From NCBI RefSeq assembly GCF_003999995.1, contig NZ_RJAD01000001.1:434001-498000 (forward strand): a DNA stretch of 64,000 bases, read 5' to 3'. Under the pieces are notes generated by a model that was not told the origin of the DNA, did not search any database, and saw nothing but the letters and a program-made list of their open reading frames with translations. This stretch comes from Microbacterium sulfonylureivorans (lineage in GTDB: Bacteria; Actinomycetota; Actinomycetes; Actinomycetales; Microbacteriaceae). The position numbers were made by a program, and so were the translations under genes. Below, one piece after another: positions 34,116 to 42,607 of this stretch (positions within the stretch are counted from its first letter, which is position 1; the number at the start of each line of letters is the position of its first letter).

Positions 34116-34151
34116 TGTACATTCTCTGTAGACCGCTGTACAGGTGGTACA
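34116..34151. promoter_or_regulatory. TGTACA repeats between gabT and pucR-like gene
   Basis: TGTACA occurs at 34116-34121 and 34137-34142, and GGTACA at 34146-34151; the first two are 21 bp apart, two helical turns. They lie upstream of the expected -35 of leaderless gabT and over the start region of the regulator gene, a layout suited to activation of gabT plus self-repression. Confidence 0.5.
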
Positions 34152-34162
34152 TCCGGAGGATC

Positions 34163-35698
34163 ATGAACGCCGCAGTCGACGCCCCCACCCTTCGTGCGCT
34201 GCTCACCCGCGCCGACCTGCGGCTCACCCTCGCCGAAGACGACGCACTCGAGCCGGGAGCACTCGACCGGGCCGTGCGCTGGGTGCACAGCTCCGACCTC
34301 GCCGACCCCACGCCGTTCCTCTCGGAGGGGCTGGTGCTGCTGACGACCGGCACGCAGTTCCAGGACGACCCCGACGACGCCGGGTCGTATCGCGCCTACG
34401 TCCGCCGCCTCGCCGCCCGCGGAGTGGTCGGGCTCGGGTTCGGCACGGAGGTCGTCCGCGCCGGACTCCCCCCGGCACTCGCCGAGGCCTGCCGTGACGA
34501 GCGGATGCCGCTGTTCGAGGTCCCCTACCGCACGCCGTTCATCGCCGTGGCGCGCGCCAACGCGGAGGCGATCGCGGCTCAGACCTACGCCCGGCGCAGC
34601 TGGGCCCTGGCCGCGCAGCGCGCGATCGCCCTCGCCGCGCTCCGCCCCGACGGGCTCGGCGCCACCGTGGCAGAGCTCGCGCGTCAGCTCGACACGTGGG
34701 TCGGCATGTACGACGCCGCGGGCGAGCTCTCGCGGGAGCATCCGGTCGACGGGCTCGACCCCGCGACTGCGGCGGCGCTCGGCCGAGAGGTCACCGGCGT
34801 CCTCAACCGTGGGGCGCGCGCCGGGTCGTCCCTGCGCATCGCCGACACGCCCTTCAGCCTGCAGACGCTCGGTCGTGGCGGGCACCTGCGCGGTGTGATC
34901 GCGATGGCGGCGGGCGACCTCGACCAGGAGGGGCGCGGGGTCGTCACCGCCGTGATCGCCATGGCCGGTCTCGCACTGGAGCAGCAGCAGGGACTCAGCC
35001 GGGCACGCGGCGCGCTCCGGGCGGGACTCGTGCACGCGCTGCTCACCGACGATCCCGCCCTCGCACGTCGCATCGCCCGCGAGCTGTGGGGGCCGCTCCC
35101 GGCCGCACCCGTCGAGGTGGCGGTGACGGATGCCGCGGCCTCCCGCATCGACGCCATCGCCGAGCTGCTCGAGCTCCGGGTCGACGAGCGCCGGGGCTCG
35201 CTGTTCTTCGGACGTGGCGACGACGGCCTGGTGATCGTCGTCCCCGTCGGCGAGCGCGGACCGGTCGACGAGGTCGCCGAGCGGTTCGGGGTGCGGATCG
35301 GAGTGTCGGACCCGACCGGGTACGACGGGTTCGCAGCCGCCGTCGGCCAGGCGCGCGTTGCCCGCGATCGCGGCACCGGCCCGGTCACGGCTTTCGCCGA
35401 GGTGGCGCGGTCGGGCGTGCTCTCGGCGCTCTCCGACGAGGCCCGCTCGCTCGCCCGGGCCGAGCTCGCGCCGCTGTCCGCTCACGATGCCGCCGAGGGC
35501 ACGCACCTCGTGGAGACCCTGCAGGCGTGGCTCGACAACGACTGCTCGCACGAGGCATCCGCTCGCGCGCTCGGCGTGCACCGGCACACCGTGCGGACCC
35601 GCCTCGCGCTCGTCGAGCGGGTGCTCGGCCGCGACCTCTCGTCGTTCGCGATCCGCGCCGAGCTGTGGGCCGCGCTGCGCGCCCTCGACCCCGCCTGA
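34163..35698 (+). CDS. PucR family transcriptional regulator
   Basis: This 511-residue regulator has an N-terminal PucR (purine catabolism) domain (about 1-125), a middle GGDEF-like/CdaR region, and a C-terminal HTH_30 (LVETLQAWLDNDCSHEASARALGVHRHTVRTRL). PucR members often activate amine, GABA or purine catabolism, and its divergence from gabT points to control of this cluster by putrescine, GABA or an aldehyde. A CGGAGGA ribosome site precedes the ATG. Codon use matches its neighbours. Confidence 0.9.
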   Translation: MNAAVDAPTLRALLTRADLRLTLAEDDALEPGALDRAVRWVHSSDLADPTPFLSEGLVLLTTGTQFQDDPDDAGSYRAYVRRLAARGVVGLGFGTEVVRAGLPPALAEACRDERMPLFEVPYRTPFIAVARANAEAIAAQTYARRSWALAAQRAIALAALRPDGLGATVAELARQLDTWVGMYDAAGELSREHPVDGLDPATAAALGREVTGVLNRGARAGSSLRIADTPFSLQTLGRGGHLRGVIAMAAGDLDQEGRGVVTAVIAMAGLALEQQQGLSRARGALRAGLVHALLTDDPALARRIARELWGPLPAAPVEVAVTDAAASRIDAIAELLELRVDERRGSLFFGRGDDGLVIVVPVGERGPVDEVAERFGVRIGVSDPTGYDGFAAAVGQARVARDRGTGPVTAFAEVARSGVLSALSDEARSLARAELAPLSAHDAAEGTHLVETLQAWLDNDCSHEASARALGVHRHTVRTRLALVERVLGRDLSSFAIRAELWAALRALDPA

Positions 35699-35718
35699 TC
35701 CCCCCTCACCCCCCGCGG

Positions 35719-35776
35719 TTTGTGTGGAGAAGAGCGCGGTTCGCGCTCCGGGTGAGCGGAACGTACTCCACACAAA
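35719..35776. repeat. Nested inverted repeat after pucR-like gene
   Basis: Outer arms TTTGTGTGGAG (35719-35729) and CTCCACACAAA (35766-35776) are perfect over 11 bp. An inner 7-bp pair, GAGCGCG (35732-35738) and CGCGCTC (35742-35748), sits between them. The element starts 20 bases after the stop and probably acts as terminator; its unusual T-rich outer arm resembles a repeat end. Confidence 0.55.
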
Positions 35777-35848
35777 CGGCCGAGGGCGGAGGGGAAACGA
35801 GACGGATCGGCGTGTCGGCGGCGAAGCGGGCCACGGGAGGATGGGCGC

Positions 35849-37240
35849 ATGACGCAGTCGCAGGTTCCCAACGGAGACGTCTCGTGGTGGTGGCGGCAGC
35901 TGGGCGGGACGCCCGCTCCCCGGGCGGCGCTCGACGGCGACCTCGACGTCGACGTCGCGATCGTCGGTGGCGGCTACACGGGCCTGTGGACGGCGTACTA
36001 CCTGCTGCGCGAGCAGCCCGATCTCCGGGTCGCCGTGCTCGAGCAGCGCTTCTGCGGCTTCGGCGCGTCCGGCCGCAACGGCGGATGGCTGACGAACACG
36101 GTCACCGGCGGCCGCGACCGGTACGCGGCATCCCACGGCCGCGACGCGGCGATCGCGCAGCAGCGCGCGCTCAACGAGACCGTGGACGAGGTCATCGCCG
36201 TCGCCGCACGCGAGGGCATCGAAGCCGACATCGTCCGGGGCGGCGAGTTCGGGGTCGCCCGCACGCCGTCGCAGCTCGCCCGCCTGCGGGCGTCCGCCGC
36301 CGACGAGAGGTCCTGGCCGCACACCGACGTGGAGGAGCTGGATGCCTCGGCCGCGGCATCCCGCATCGCCGTCGACGGCGTGCTCGGCGGCGTGTGGCAT
36401 CCGCACTGCGCCCGGGTGCACCCGGCCAAGCTCGTCGCGGGTCTCGCCGTCGCCGTCGAGCGGGCAGGCGCCACGATCCACGCGCAGACGCGCGTGACCG
36501 AGATCGCGCCAGGCCGGGCCGTCACGGAGCGCGGGGTCGTGCGGGCGACGCACGTGCTGCGCGCGACGGAGGGCTTCACCGCCGACCTCCGCGGCGAGCA
36601 CCGCACGTGGCTCCCGATGAACTCGTCGATGATCGTCACCGATCCCCTGCCCGCCGCGGCCTGGGCGTCGATCGGATGGGAGGGTCGCGAGACCCTCGGC
36701 GACTTCGCCCACGTGTACATGTACGCGCAGCGCACGGCCGACGACCGCATCGCGTTCGGCGGCCGCGGCGTGCCCTACCGCTACGCCTCGCACGTCGACA
36801 GCGACGGCACGACCCAGGAGCGCACGATCGCCTCGCTCACACGCCTGCTGCGCGAGTTCTTCCCCGCAGCCGCCGACGTTCCGATCGCACACGCGTGGGC
36901 GGGAGTGCTGGGGGTACCGCGCGACTGGGCGGCGACCGTGGTCCACGACCCCGCGACCGGGCTCGGCTGGGCCGGCGGGTACGTCGGCACCGGCGTCACG
37001 GCGACGAACCTCGCCGGCCGCACGCTCGCCGACCTGGTGCTCGACCGCGACACCGACCGGACGCGCCTGCCGTGGGTCGGTCACCGCGCGAAGCGGTGGG
37101 AGGTCGAGCCGCTGCGGTGGCTGGCCGTGAACGCGATCTACACCGCGTATCGCGCGGCCGACCGCGCCGAGGCATCCGGGTCCTCGGAGCGCACCGCCTG
37201 GCCCGCGCACGTCGCCGACTTCGTCGCCGGCCGCCACTGA
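35849..37240 (+). CDS. FAD-dependent amine oxidase of the DAO/PuuB type
   Basis: This 463-residue flavoprotein has GGGYTG (40-45) for FAD binding and the family's FGASGRNGGWL segment. The C-terminus GYVGTGVTATNLAGRTLADLV closes the FAD fold. It resembles gamma-glutamylputrescine oxidases and related secondary-amine oxidases. With the putrescine/GABA genes next door it may feed the same pathway by a second route or oxidise a related amine. GGGAGGA lies upstream of the ATG; GAGGAT 6 bases away could also be a leaderless -10. Confidence 0.87.
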   Translation: MTQSQVPNGDVSWWWRQLGGTPAPRAALDGDLDVDVAIVGGGYTGLWTAYYLLREQPDLRVAVLEQRFCGFGASGRNGGWLTNTVTGGRDRYAASHGRDAAIAQQRALNETVDEVIAVAAREGIEADIVRGGEFGVARTPSQLARLRASAADERSWPHTDVEELDASAAASRIAVDGVLGGVWHPHCARVHPAKLVAGLAVAVERAGATIHAQTRVTEIAPGRAVTERGVVRATHVLRATEGFTADLRGEHRTWLPMNSSMIVTDPLPAAAWASIGWEGRETLGDFAHVYMYAQRTADDRIAFGGRGVPYRYASHVDSDGTTQERTIASLTRLLREFFPAAADVPIAHAWAGVLGVPRDWAATVVHDPATGLGWAGGYVGTGVTATNLAGRTLADLVLDRDTDRTRLPWVGHRAKRWEVEPLRWLAVNAIYTAYRAADRAEASGSSERTAWPAHVADFVAGRH

Positions 37241-37279
37241 GACCCCTGCGCAGACGCGGCGCCTAGCACGATCGCGTGC

Positions 37280-37330
37280 CATGGTCGAGGCGGTTCCGCG
37301 CGCGGTCGCGCGCCGTCACCGTGGACCATG
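37280..37330 (+). terminator. Hairpin region after the FAD oxidoreductase
   Basis: CATGGTC (37280-37286) pairs with GACCATG (37324-37330), and inside it GCGCGCG (37298-37304) pairs with CGCGCGC (37307-37313). It lies between the oxidase stop and the sugar-importer promoter and probably separates the two transcription units. Confidence 0.45.
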
Positions 37331-37346
37331 AGGCCATTCTCATTCG

Positions 37347-37378
37347 CTAATACCTTTCATGTGTCAGGTTTTTAGGAT
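37347..37378 (+). promoter_or_regulatory. Importer promoter with shared TetR-type operator
   Basis: The 26-bp element 37347-37372 begins CTAATACCTTTCA and ends in AGGTTTT; outer ACCT and AGGT form a dyad around 10 bases. Its reverse complement matches 44205-44230 at 23 of 26 positions. A -10 TAGGAT (37373-37378) abuts it, so a bound repressor would cover the -35/spacer. It controls the importer operon starting at 37468. Confidence 0.72.
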
Positions 37379-37467
37379 ACGGTTCTCACAGGGCGCTTCC
37401 CCGGCGCCCTCACAGCCGAGGCAAGGCCGCCGCGCTGGCGGCGACGACCAATGGAGGCGTCAGACCC

Positions 37468-38766
37468 ATGAATCGAACTCTCACACGCAGAAGCTCCCGC
37501 TGGGCGGCAGCCGGCGCGGTCGCACTCGTCGGCACGCTCGTGCTCGCCGGCTGCGGCCGCACCGACGGCGGCGGATCGGCCGGCCCCGAGGCCGGCGACT
37601 CCGTCGACGACTCCCCCGCCACCGGCACCGTCGACGTCTGGGCGATGGGCAACGAGGGCGAGGTCCTCGGTGAACTCGCCGCGCAGTTCGAGGAGGAGAA
37701 CCCCGACGTCACGATCAACGTCACTGCCGTTCCGTGGGAGAGCGCGCACGACCGCATCGCCACCGCGATCGCGGGCGGCGAGACACCCGACATCTCGATG
37801 CTCGGCACCACGTGGGTCGGCGAGTTCGCCGCCACGGGCGCGTTCGAGCCCACCCCGGAGGGGCTCGTGGACGAGTCCTCCTTCTTCGAGGGCTCGTGGG
37901 ACACCACGATCGTGGACGAGGTCGCGTACGGCGTGCCGTGGTACGTCGACACGCGCGTGCTCTACTACCGCACCGACCTCGCCGAGGCGGCGGGCGTCGA
38001 GCCGCCCGCGACGTGGGACGAGCTGAAGACCTTCACCGAGGGACTGCAGACCGCCGGCGCGAAGTGGGGGCTCTCGCTGCCCCCGGGCGGCTTCGACTCC
38101 TGGCAGAACGTCACGCCGCTGGCATGGCAGCAGGGCGGTGAGATCCTCAACGAAGACGGCACCGAGTTCACCCTCGACAGCCCCGAGTGGCAGGAGGCGT
38201 TCGCGTACTACGCCAGCTTCTTCGAAGAGGGCATCTCCGAGCCCGTCCGCCTCGAGGGCGGCGAGATCGAGCAGAAGTTCATCAACGGCGAGGTGGGCGC
38301 GTTCTACAGCGGTCCGTACCACGTGAGCCTTCTGCTCGACCAGGGCGGCGAGGAATTCGCCGACAAGTTCGGCGTCGCGATGGTCCCCGGCGAGGAGAGC
38401 CGCACGAGCTTCACCGGCGGTGGCAACCTCGCCGTGTTCGAGGACACCGAGAACCGCGACGCCTCGTGGAAGTTCGTGCGCTGGCTGAGCCAGCCCGAGA
38501 CGCAGGTGCAGTGGTACGACATCTCGACCGACCTCCCCTCCGTGCAGTCGGCGTGGGACGACCCGGTGTTCTCCGACGACCCGTACCTCAGCGTCTTCGG
38601 CGAGCAGCTGCAGGACTCGAAGGCACCGCCCGCGATCCCGACCTGGGCACAGGTGTCCGCCGTCATCGACCAGGAGCTCGAAAAGGTCACCCGCGGCGAC
38701 GCGACGGTCGACGAGGCCCTCGAGTCGGTCCAGCAGCAGGCCACATCGATCGGCACCGGCCAGTAG
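37468..38766 (+). CDS. CUT1 sugar ABC importer, substrate-binding lipoprotein
   Basis: This 432-residue extracytoplasmic lipoprotein has a basic, twin-Arg-containing signal with lipobox LAGC (Cys29). The family-1 binding-protein fold is shown by VDVWAMGNEGEVLGELAAQFEEENPDVTINV, TWVGEFAATGAF and the GPYHVSLLL region. Such proteins bind di- and oligosaccharides; the GH1 and PF10091 enzymes of this locus suggest a beta-glucan oligomer. GGAGG lies 10 bases before the ATG. It is first of four plus-strand genes, 115 bases after the operator. Confidence 0.92.
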   Translation: MNRTLTRRSSRWAAAGAVALVGTLVLAGCGRTDGGGSAGPEAGDSVDDSPATGTVDVWAMGNEGEVLGELAAQFEEENPDVTINVTAVPWESAHDRIATAIAGGETPDISMLGTTWVGEFAATGAFEPTPEGLVDESSFFEGSWDTTIVDEVAYGVPWYVDTRVLYYRTDLAEAAGVEPPATWDELKTFTEGLQTAGAKWGLSLPPGGFDSWQNVTPLAWQQGGEILNEDGTEFTLDSPEWQEAFAYYASFFEEGISEPVRLEGGEIEQKFINGEVGAFYSGPYHVSLLLDQGGEEFADKFGVAMVPGEESRTSFTGGGNLAVFEDTENRDASWKFVRWLSQPETQVQWYDISTDLPSVQSAWDDPVFSDDPYLSVFGEQLQDSKAPPAIPTWAQVSAVIDQELEKVTRGDATVDEALESVQQQATSIGTGQ

Positions 38767-38775
38767 GCCCGAGCC

Positions 38776-39696
38776 ATGACCGCCCTTGCGACATCGGTCC
38801 CGCCGCGCGCCCGCGCGTCGCGGCGGGACCGCCGCATGACCCTCACGGCGTGGCTGTTCGCCACCCCGTTCGTGATCCTCTTCGCCGTGTTCATGGCGGG
38901 GCCGATCGTCGCCTCGTTCGCGATGAGCTTCACCGACCTGACCACCCGTGATCTGGAGACGCCGTTCAACGTCGACATCGTCGGATTCGACAACTACATC
39001 CGTCTGTTCCAGGATCCCCGGTTCACCCGATCGCTCATCAACACGTTCACCTTCACGCTCGTGGGCGTGCCGCTGACGATGGCGCTCGCGCTGCTCGTGG
39101 CCCTCGCGCTCGACAAGGGCATCCACCGCTTCCGCACCGTGTACCGCGTCGGGTACTACGCGCCCGTGGTCACCAGCATCGTGGCGATCGCGATCGTCTG
39201 GCGCTTCATCCTCCAGCCCGACGGGCTTCTGAACGGCTTCCTGGCCTGGTTCGGCATCCAGGGTCCCAACTGGCTCGAGTCGACGACGTGGGCCCTCCCG
39301 TCGCTCATCATGATGGCGGTGTGGCGCAACATCGGCACCCTGATGGTCATCTTCCTCGCGGGTCTGCAGAGCGTGCCGCGCGAGCACCACGAGGCCGCGA
39401 TGGTGGACGGCGCCAACGTCTTCCAGCGCTTCCGCGCGATCACGATTCCGGCACTGCGCCCCACGATCCTGTTCGCCGCGGTCATCACCGGAATCGGGTT
39501 CCTGCAGTTCTTCGAGGAGCCCTACGTCATGACCCAGGGCGGCCCGCTCGACGCGACACTGTCGACGGCGATGTACACCTACGACCAGTTCGGGTTCGGC
39601 AACTACGCCTACGCGTCGGCGGCGAGCTACGTGCTCTTCATCGTGATCGTCGCGCTCGCTCTCATCCAGTTCCGCCTGCTCGGCCGGAAGGACTGA
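38776..39696 (+). CDS. CUT1 sugar ABC importer, permease (MalF-like)
   Basis: This 306-residue permease has six helices. The coupling EAA loop is EAAMVDGANVFQRFRAITIPALRPTI. GPIVASFAMSFTDL and YRVGYYAPVVTSIVAIAIVWRFI are typical of the MalF/UgpA group. It follows the binding-protein gene by 9 bases. No ATPase gene is present in the locus, as in many actinobacterial CUT1 systems that share one MsmK-like ATPase. Confidence 0.94.
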   Translation: MTALATSVPPRARASRRDRRMTLTAWLFATPFVILFAVFMAGPIVASFAMSFTDLTTRDLETPFNVDIVGFDNYIRLFQDPRFTRSLINTFTFTLVGVPLTMALALLVALALDKGIHRFRTVYRVGYYAPVVTSIVAIAIVWRFILQPDGLLNGFLAWFGIQGPNWLESTTWALPSLIMMAVWRNIGTLMVIFLAGLQSVPREHHEAAMVDGANVFQRFRAITIPALRPTILFAAVITGIGFLQFFEEPYVMTQGGPLDATLSTAMYTYDQFGFGNYAYASAASYVLFIVIVALALIQFRLLGRKD

Positions 39697-39697
39697 C

Positions 39698-40597
39698 ATG
39701 TCCACACTCACCCAGGTTCCCGAGGCCCCGGAGGCCTCCGCATTCGTGCCGCAGAAGTCGCGCGGCCGTCGCAGCAGCCTGCGCGGGCGCCCGCGCTGGT
39801 GGCTCTACGTCGTGCTGACCCTCGGCCTGGTCGCGATGGTCATGCCGTTCATCTGGATGATCCTCGGCTCGTTCAAGACGAACGCGGAGATCCGCCAGTA
39901 CCCGACGAACTTCTGGCCGATCGACCCGACGACCGAGAACTACGAGGCGCTGTTCGTCCGACTCGACTTCGCGACGTTCTTCCTCAACAGCATCGTGGTG
40001 GCCGTGTTCGTCACCCTCGGCAACATCGTCTTCTGCTCGATGGTCGGCTACGCCCTGGCGAAGCTGCAGTTCCGCGGCAAGAAGGCGCTGTTCGCCCTGG
40101 TGCTCGGCACTCTCATGGTCCCGGGCGTCGTCACCTTCGTGCCGCTGTTCGTGCTCACCGCGAACCTCGGTCTGGTGAACTCGTACCCCGGCCTCATCCT
40201 GCCCTTCCTCATCACGCCGGTCGGCGTGTTCCTGATGCGGCAGTTCATCATGGGGCTCCCCGACGAGCTCATCGAGGCGGCGCGCATCGACGGAGCCAGC
40301 GAGTGGCGCATCTTCCTGCGCGTCATCATGCCGCTGTGCGGCCCGGCTATCGCGACGCTGACGATCCTCACGTTCCTCGGCAGCTGGAACAACTTCCTGT
40401 GGCCGCTCGTCGTGGCCACGACCGAGAACATGTACACCCTGCCGGTGGCGCTCGCGCTGTACTCGGTGGGCCAGAACGCGGCGCAGTACGGCCTCATGAT
40501 GGCGGGCGCCGTCGTCGTGGTCGTGCCGGTGCTGGTGGTGTTCGTCTGCCTGCAGCGCTACTTCGTCCAGGGCATCTCCCTGACGGGAATCAAGTGA
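39698..40597 (+). CDS. CUT1 sugar ABC importer, permease (MalG-like)
   Basis: This 299-residue permease pairs with the preceding one. MVMPFIWMILGSFKTNAEI opens the membrane domain, and the coupling loop is EAARIDGASEWRIFLRVIMPLCGPAI. The C-terminus RYFVQGISLTGIK is the usual MalG/UgpE ending. Its ATG lies only one base after the previous stop, so the two are coupled. Confidence 0.95.
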   Translation: MSTLTQVPEAPEASAFVPQKSRGRRSSLRGRPRWWLYVVLTLGLVAMVMPFIWMILGSFKTNAEIRQYPTNFWPIDPTTENYEALFVRLDFATFFLNSIVVAVFVTLGNIVFCSMVGYALAKLQFRGKKALFALVLGTLMVPGVVTFVPLFVLTANLGLVNSYPGLILPFLITPVGVFLMRQFIMGLPDELIEAARIDGASEWRIFLRVIMPLCGPAIATLTILTFLGSWNNFLWPLVVATTENMYTLPVALALYSVGQNAAQYGLMMAGAVVVVVPVLVVFVCLQRYFVQGISLTGIK

Positions 40598-40602
40598 CCC
40601 GG

Positions 40603-40622
40603 GCGGATGCCGAGGCATCCGC
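40603..40622 (+). other. Short hairpin between permease and GH1 gene
   Basis: GCGGATGCC (40603-40611) pairs with GGCATCCGC (40614-40622) across two bases. It lies 5 bases after the permease stop, inside the operon, and is another example of the GGATGCC motif. It may reduce readthrough into the glycosidase gene or stabilise the importer mRNA. Confidence 0.5.
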
Positions 40623-40650
40623 TCTCCTCAACGAAAGGACCATCCGCACG

Positions 40651-41811
40651 ATGGACTTCCCCGAAGGCTTCCTGTGGGGCGCGTCGACCGCGGCGCACCA
40701 GATCGAGGGCGGCAACGTCAACTCGGACTGGTGGCAGCGCGAGTGGGGTCATCTCCCCGGCGCCCCCGTCGAGTCACCGTCCGGCGACGCGGCCGACAGC
40801 TACCACCGCTATCCGGAGGACATGGCGCTGCTCGCCGGGGCCGGCCTCGACACGTACCGGTTCAGCATCGAGTGGGCCCGGATCGAGCCGGAGGACGGCT
40901 GGATCTCGCGAGCCGCCATCGACCACTACCGGCGCATGGTGGCGACCGCGCAGGATCTCGGTCTTCGCCCGATGATCACGCTCCATCACTTCACGAATCC
41001 GGTCTGGTTCGCCCGCGAAGGCGGCTGGCACTCGGATGCCGCGGCCACCCGCTTCGCGCGGTACGTCGAGGCGGCGCAGCCCGTGCTCGACGGCGTCGAT
41101 CTGGTGTGCACGATCAACGAGCCGAACATGGTGTCGGTGCTCGCCGATCCCGAGGTCGGATTCCCGTCGATCGGGCTGCCGCCCGGCGTGCCCGAGGTCA
41201 CCGACCGCCTCGTCGACGCGCACAAGCGCGCGGTGGAGATCGTCCGCGGCACCGGCGCTCAGGCGGGATGGTCGGTGGCGACGCAGGCCTACCAGCCGGT
41301 CGCCGGCGCCGAGGAGATCGCCGCCGAGTACGGCCGCTCTCGCGAGGACGACTTCCTCGACGCGGCGCAGGGCGACGACTGGGTGGGCGTGCAGGCCTAC
41401 ACGCGCACACGCATCGGACCGGACGGTCCGCTGCCCATCGCAGACGATGCCGAGCGCACCCTCACCGGCTGGGAGTACTTCCCGCCCGCGGTCGGCGACG
41501 GCATCCGCAACGCGTGGGCTCGCGCCGCGGTGCCCGTCTACGTGACGGAGAACGGCATGGCGACCGCCGACGACGCGCGCCGCATCGACTACACCCGCGG
41601 CGCGCTCGAGGCTGTGCGCGCGTGCATCGACGACGGCGTGGACGTACGCGGCTACCTCCACTGGAGCGCCCTCGACAACTACGAGTGGGGCAGCTACCGG
41701 CCCACGTTCGGGCTCATCGCCTGGGACCGCGAGACCTTCGAGCGCCACCCCAAGCCCAGCCTCACGTGGCTCGGCGAGGTCGCGCGCGCGAACGCCCTCC
41801 TCGAGCGCTGA
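40651..41811 (+). CDS. Glycoside hydrolase family 1 beta-glycosidase
   Basis: This 386-residue TIM-barrel enzyme should cleave beta-linked glucosides, or possibly 6-phospho-glucosides, inside the cell. FPEGFLWGASTAAHQIEGG is the GH1 N-terminal signature. The acid/base Glu is E157 in TINEPN and the nucleophile E300 in YVTENGM. It is shorter than typical GH1 enzymes (about 450), losing loop regions rather than motifs. No signal peptide. As the fourth gene of the importer operon it would hydrolyse the imported oligosaccharide. Confidence 0.93.
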   Translation: MDFPEGFLWGASTAAHQIEGGNVNSDWWQREWGHLPGAPVESPSGDAADSYHRYPEDMALLAGAGLDTYRFSIEWARIEPEDGWISRAAIDHYRRMVATAQDLGLRPMITLHHFTNPVWFAREGGWHSDAAATRFARYVEAAQPVLDGVDLVCTINEPNMVSVLADPEVGFPSIGLPPGVPEVTDRLVDAHKRAVEIVRGTGAQAGWSVATQAYQPVAGAEEIAAEYGRSREDDFLDAAQGDDWVGVQAYTRTRIGPDGPLPIADDAERTLTGWEYFPPAVGDGIRNAWARAAVPVYVTENGMATADDARRIDYTRGALEAVRACIDDGVDVRGYLHWSALDNYEWGSYRPTFGLIAWDRETFERHPKPSLTWLGEVARANALLER

Positions 41812-41839
41812 GCCGCGCGGGCCCTCTACCCCGAGCGCA

Positions 41840-41886
41840 CACACGGCTTGAGCGGGCGCACGTGACTGCGCCGCTCGAGCCGTGTG
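41840..41886. terminator. Bidirectional terminator between GH1 and TetR genes
   Basis: Arms 41840-41855 and 41871-41886 pair over 16 positions with one mismatch and enclose a 15-base loop. The element lies between the convergent glycosidase and TetR genes. Confidence 0.78.
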
Positions 41887-41953
41887 CCGCCGGCGAAGGG
41901 ATGTGCTCTCGCGGGCAGAGGGCTGGACGGCGCAGGGCCGCCGGCAGGACGGG

Positions 41954-42607
41954 TCAGGTTGCGGGAGGCAGAAGGTAGCCGCGCACGAACTCGGCGAACA
42001 GCGCGTTCATGTCGACGCTGTCGTCGAGGAGCCACTGCTGCTGGATGCCGTCCATCACCGCGCTGATGAGGCGTGCGGCGAGCGCGGGGTCGATGTCGGA
42101 TCGCACCTCGCCGTCGGCCTGCGCCGCGACGAGGATCGGCGTCGAGCGCTCGGCGCTCTCGCGGTACCGGCGCGAGAACTCGTCGTGGGCGGGATGCTCG
42201 GAGTCCGTCGCCTCCGCGGAGACCGTCGCGTACAGCGAGGTGAGGCCGCGGGAGTCCTGGTTGTACGCCACGACCTTGACCGCCTGCTGGATGAGCGTGT
42301 GCTCGGAGGGATCGCCCGCGGCAGCCCGGATCTTCTCGTCACGCTGGCGGAGCACCTCGGTGAAGAGCTCCTCCTTGTTGGCGAAGTGGTGCATGAGGCC
42401 GGTCGGGGTGAGGCCGACGCGCTTCGCGATCTCGCGCAGCGATCCGCTGTGGAAGCCGCTCCGGCCGAACACGACCAGCGCCTCGTCGACGATCTGCTGC
42501 CGGCGGGCCAGGCCCTTGGCGTAGCTGCCCCGCGGGGCGCGCACGGCGCGGACCGGGGCATCCGAATCGGGTGTCCCGGTCGCGTTCTCGGAGGCTTCGC
42601 TGCTCAC
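41954..42607 (-). CDS. TetR family regulator of the glycan locus
   Basis: This repressor of 217 residues has its helix-turn-helix near residues 45-70 (GSLREIAKRVGLTPTGLMHHFANKEELF) after a flexible N-terminus rich in Ser and Ala. The C-terminal domain matches a sugar- or drug-responsive TetR in length. The GTG at 42607 overlaps the stop of the upstream hydrolase gene (GTGA), so the two are coupled; an ATG at 42622 would add five residues. It sits between two operons that carry the same 26-bp element (37347-37372 and 44205-44230) and is the natural candidate to bind both. Confidence 0.87.
   Translation of the reverse strand: MSSEASENATGTPDSDAPVRAVRAPRGSYAKGLARRQQIVDEALVVFGRSGFHSGSLREIAKRVGLTPTGLMHHFANKEELFTEVLRQRDEKIRAAAGDPSEHTLIQQAVKVVAYNQDSRGLTSLYATVSAEATDSEHPAHDEFSRRYRESAERSTPILVAAQADGEVRSDIDPALAARLISAVMDGIQQQWLLDDSVDMNALFAEFVRGYLLPPAT

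Noticed and set aside
32711..37282. A minus-strand frame of over 1500 codons extending gabT upstream
   Set aside because: Only the last 452 codons are gabT. The rest is antisense to the PucR-like and FAD oxidase genes, and the leaderless start at 34069 fits better.
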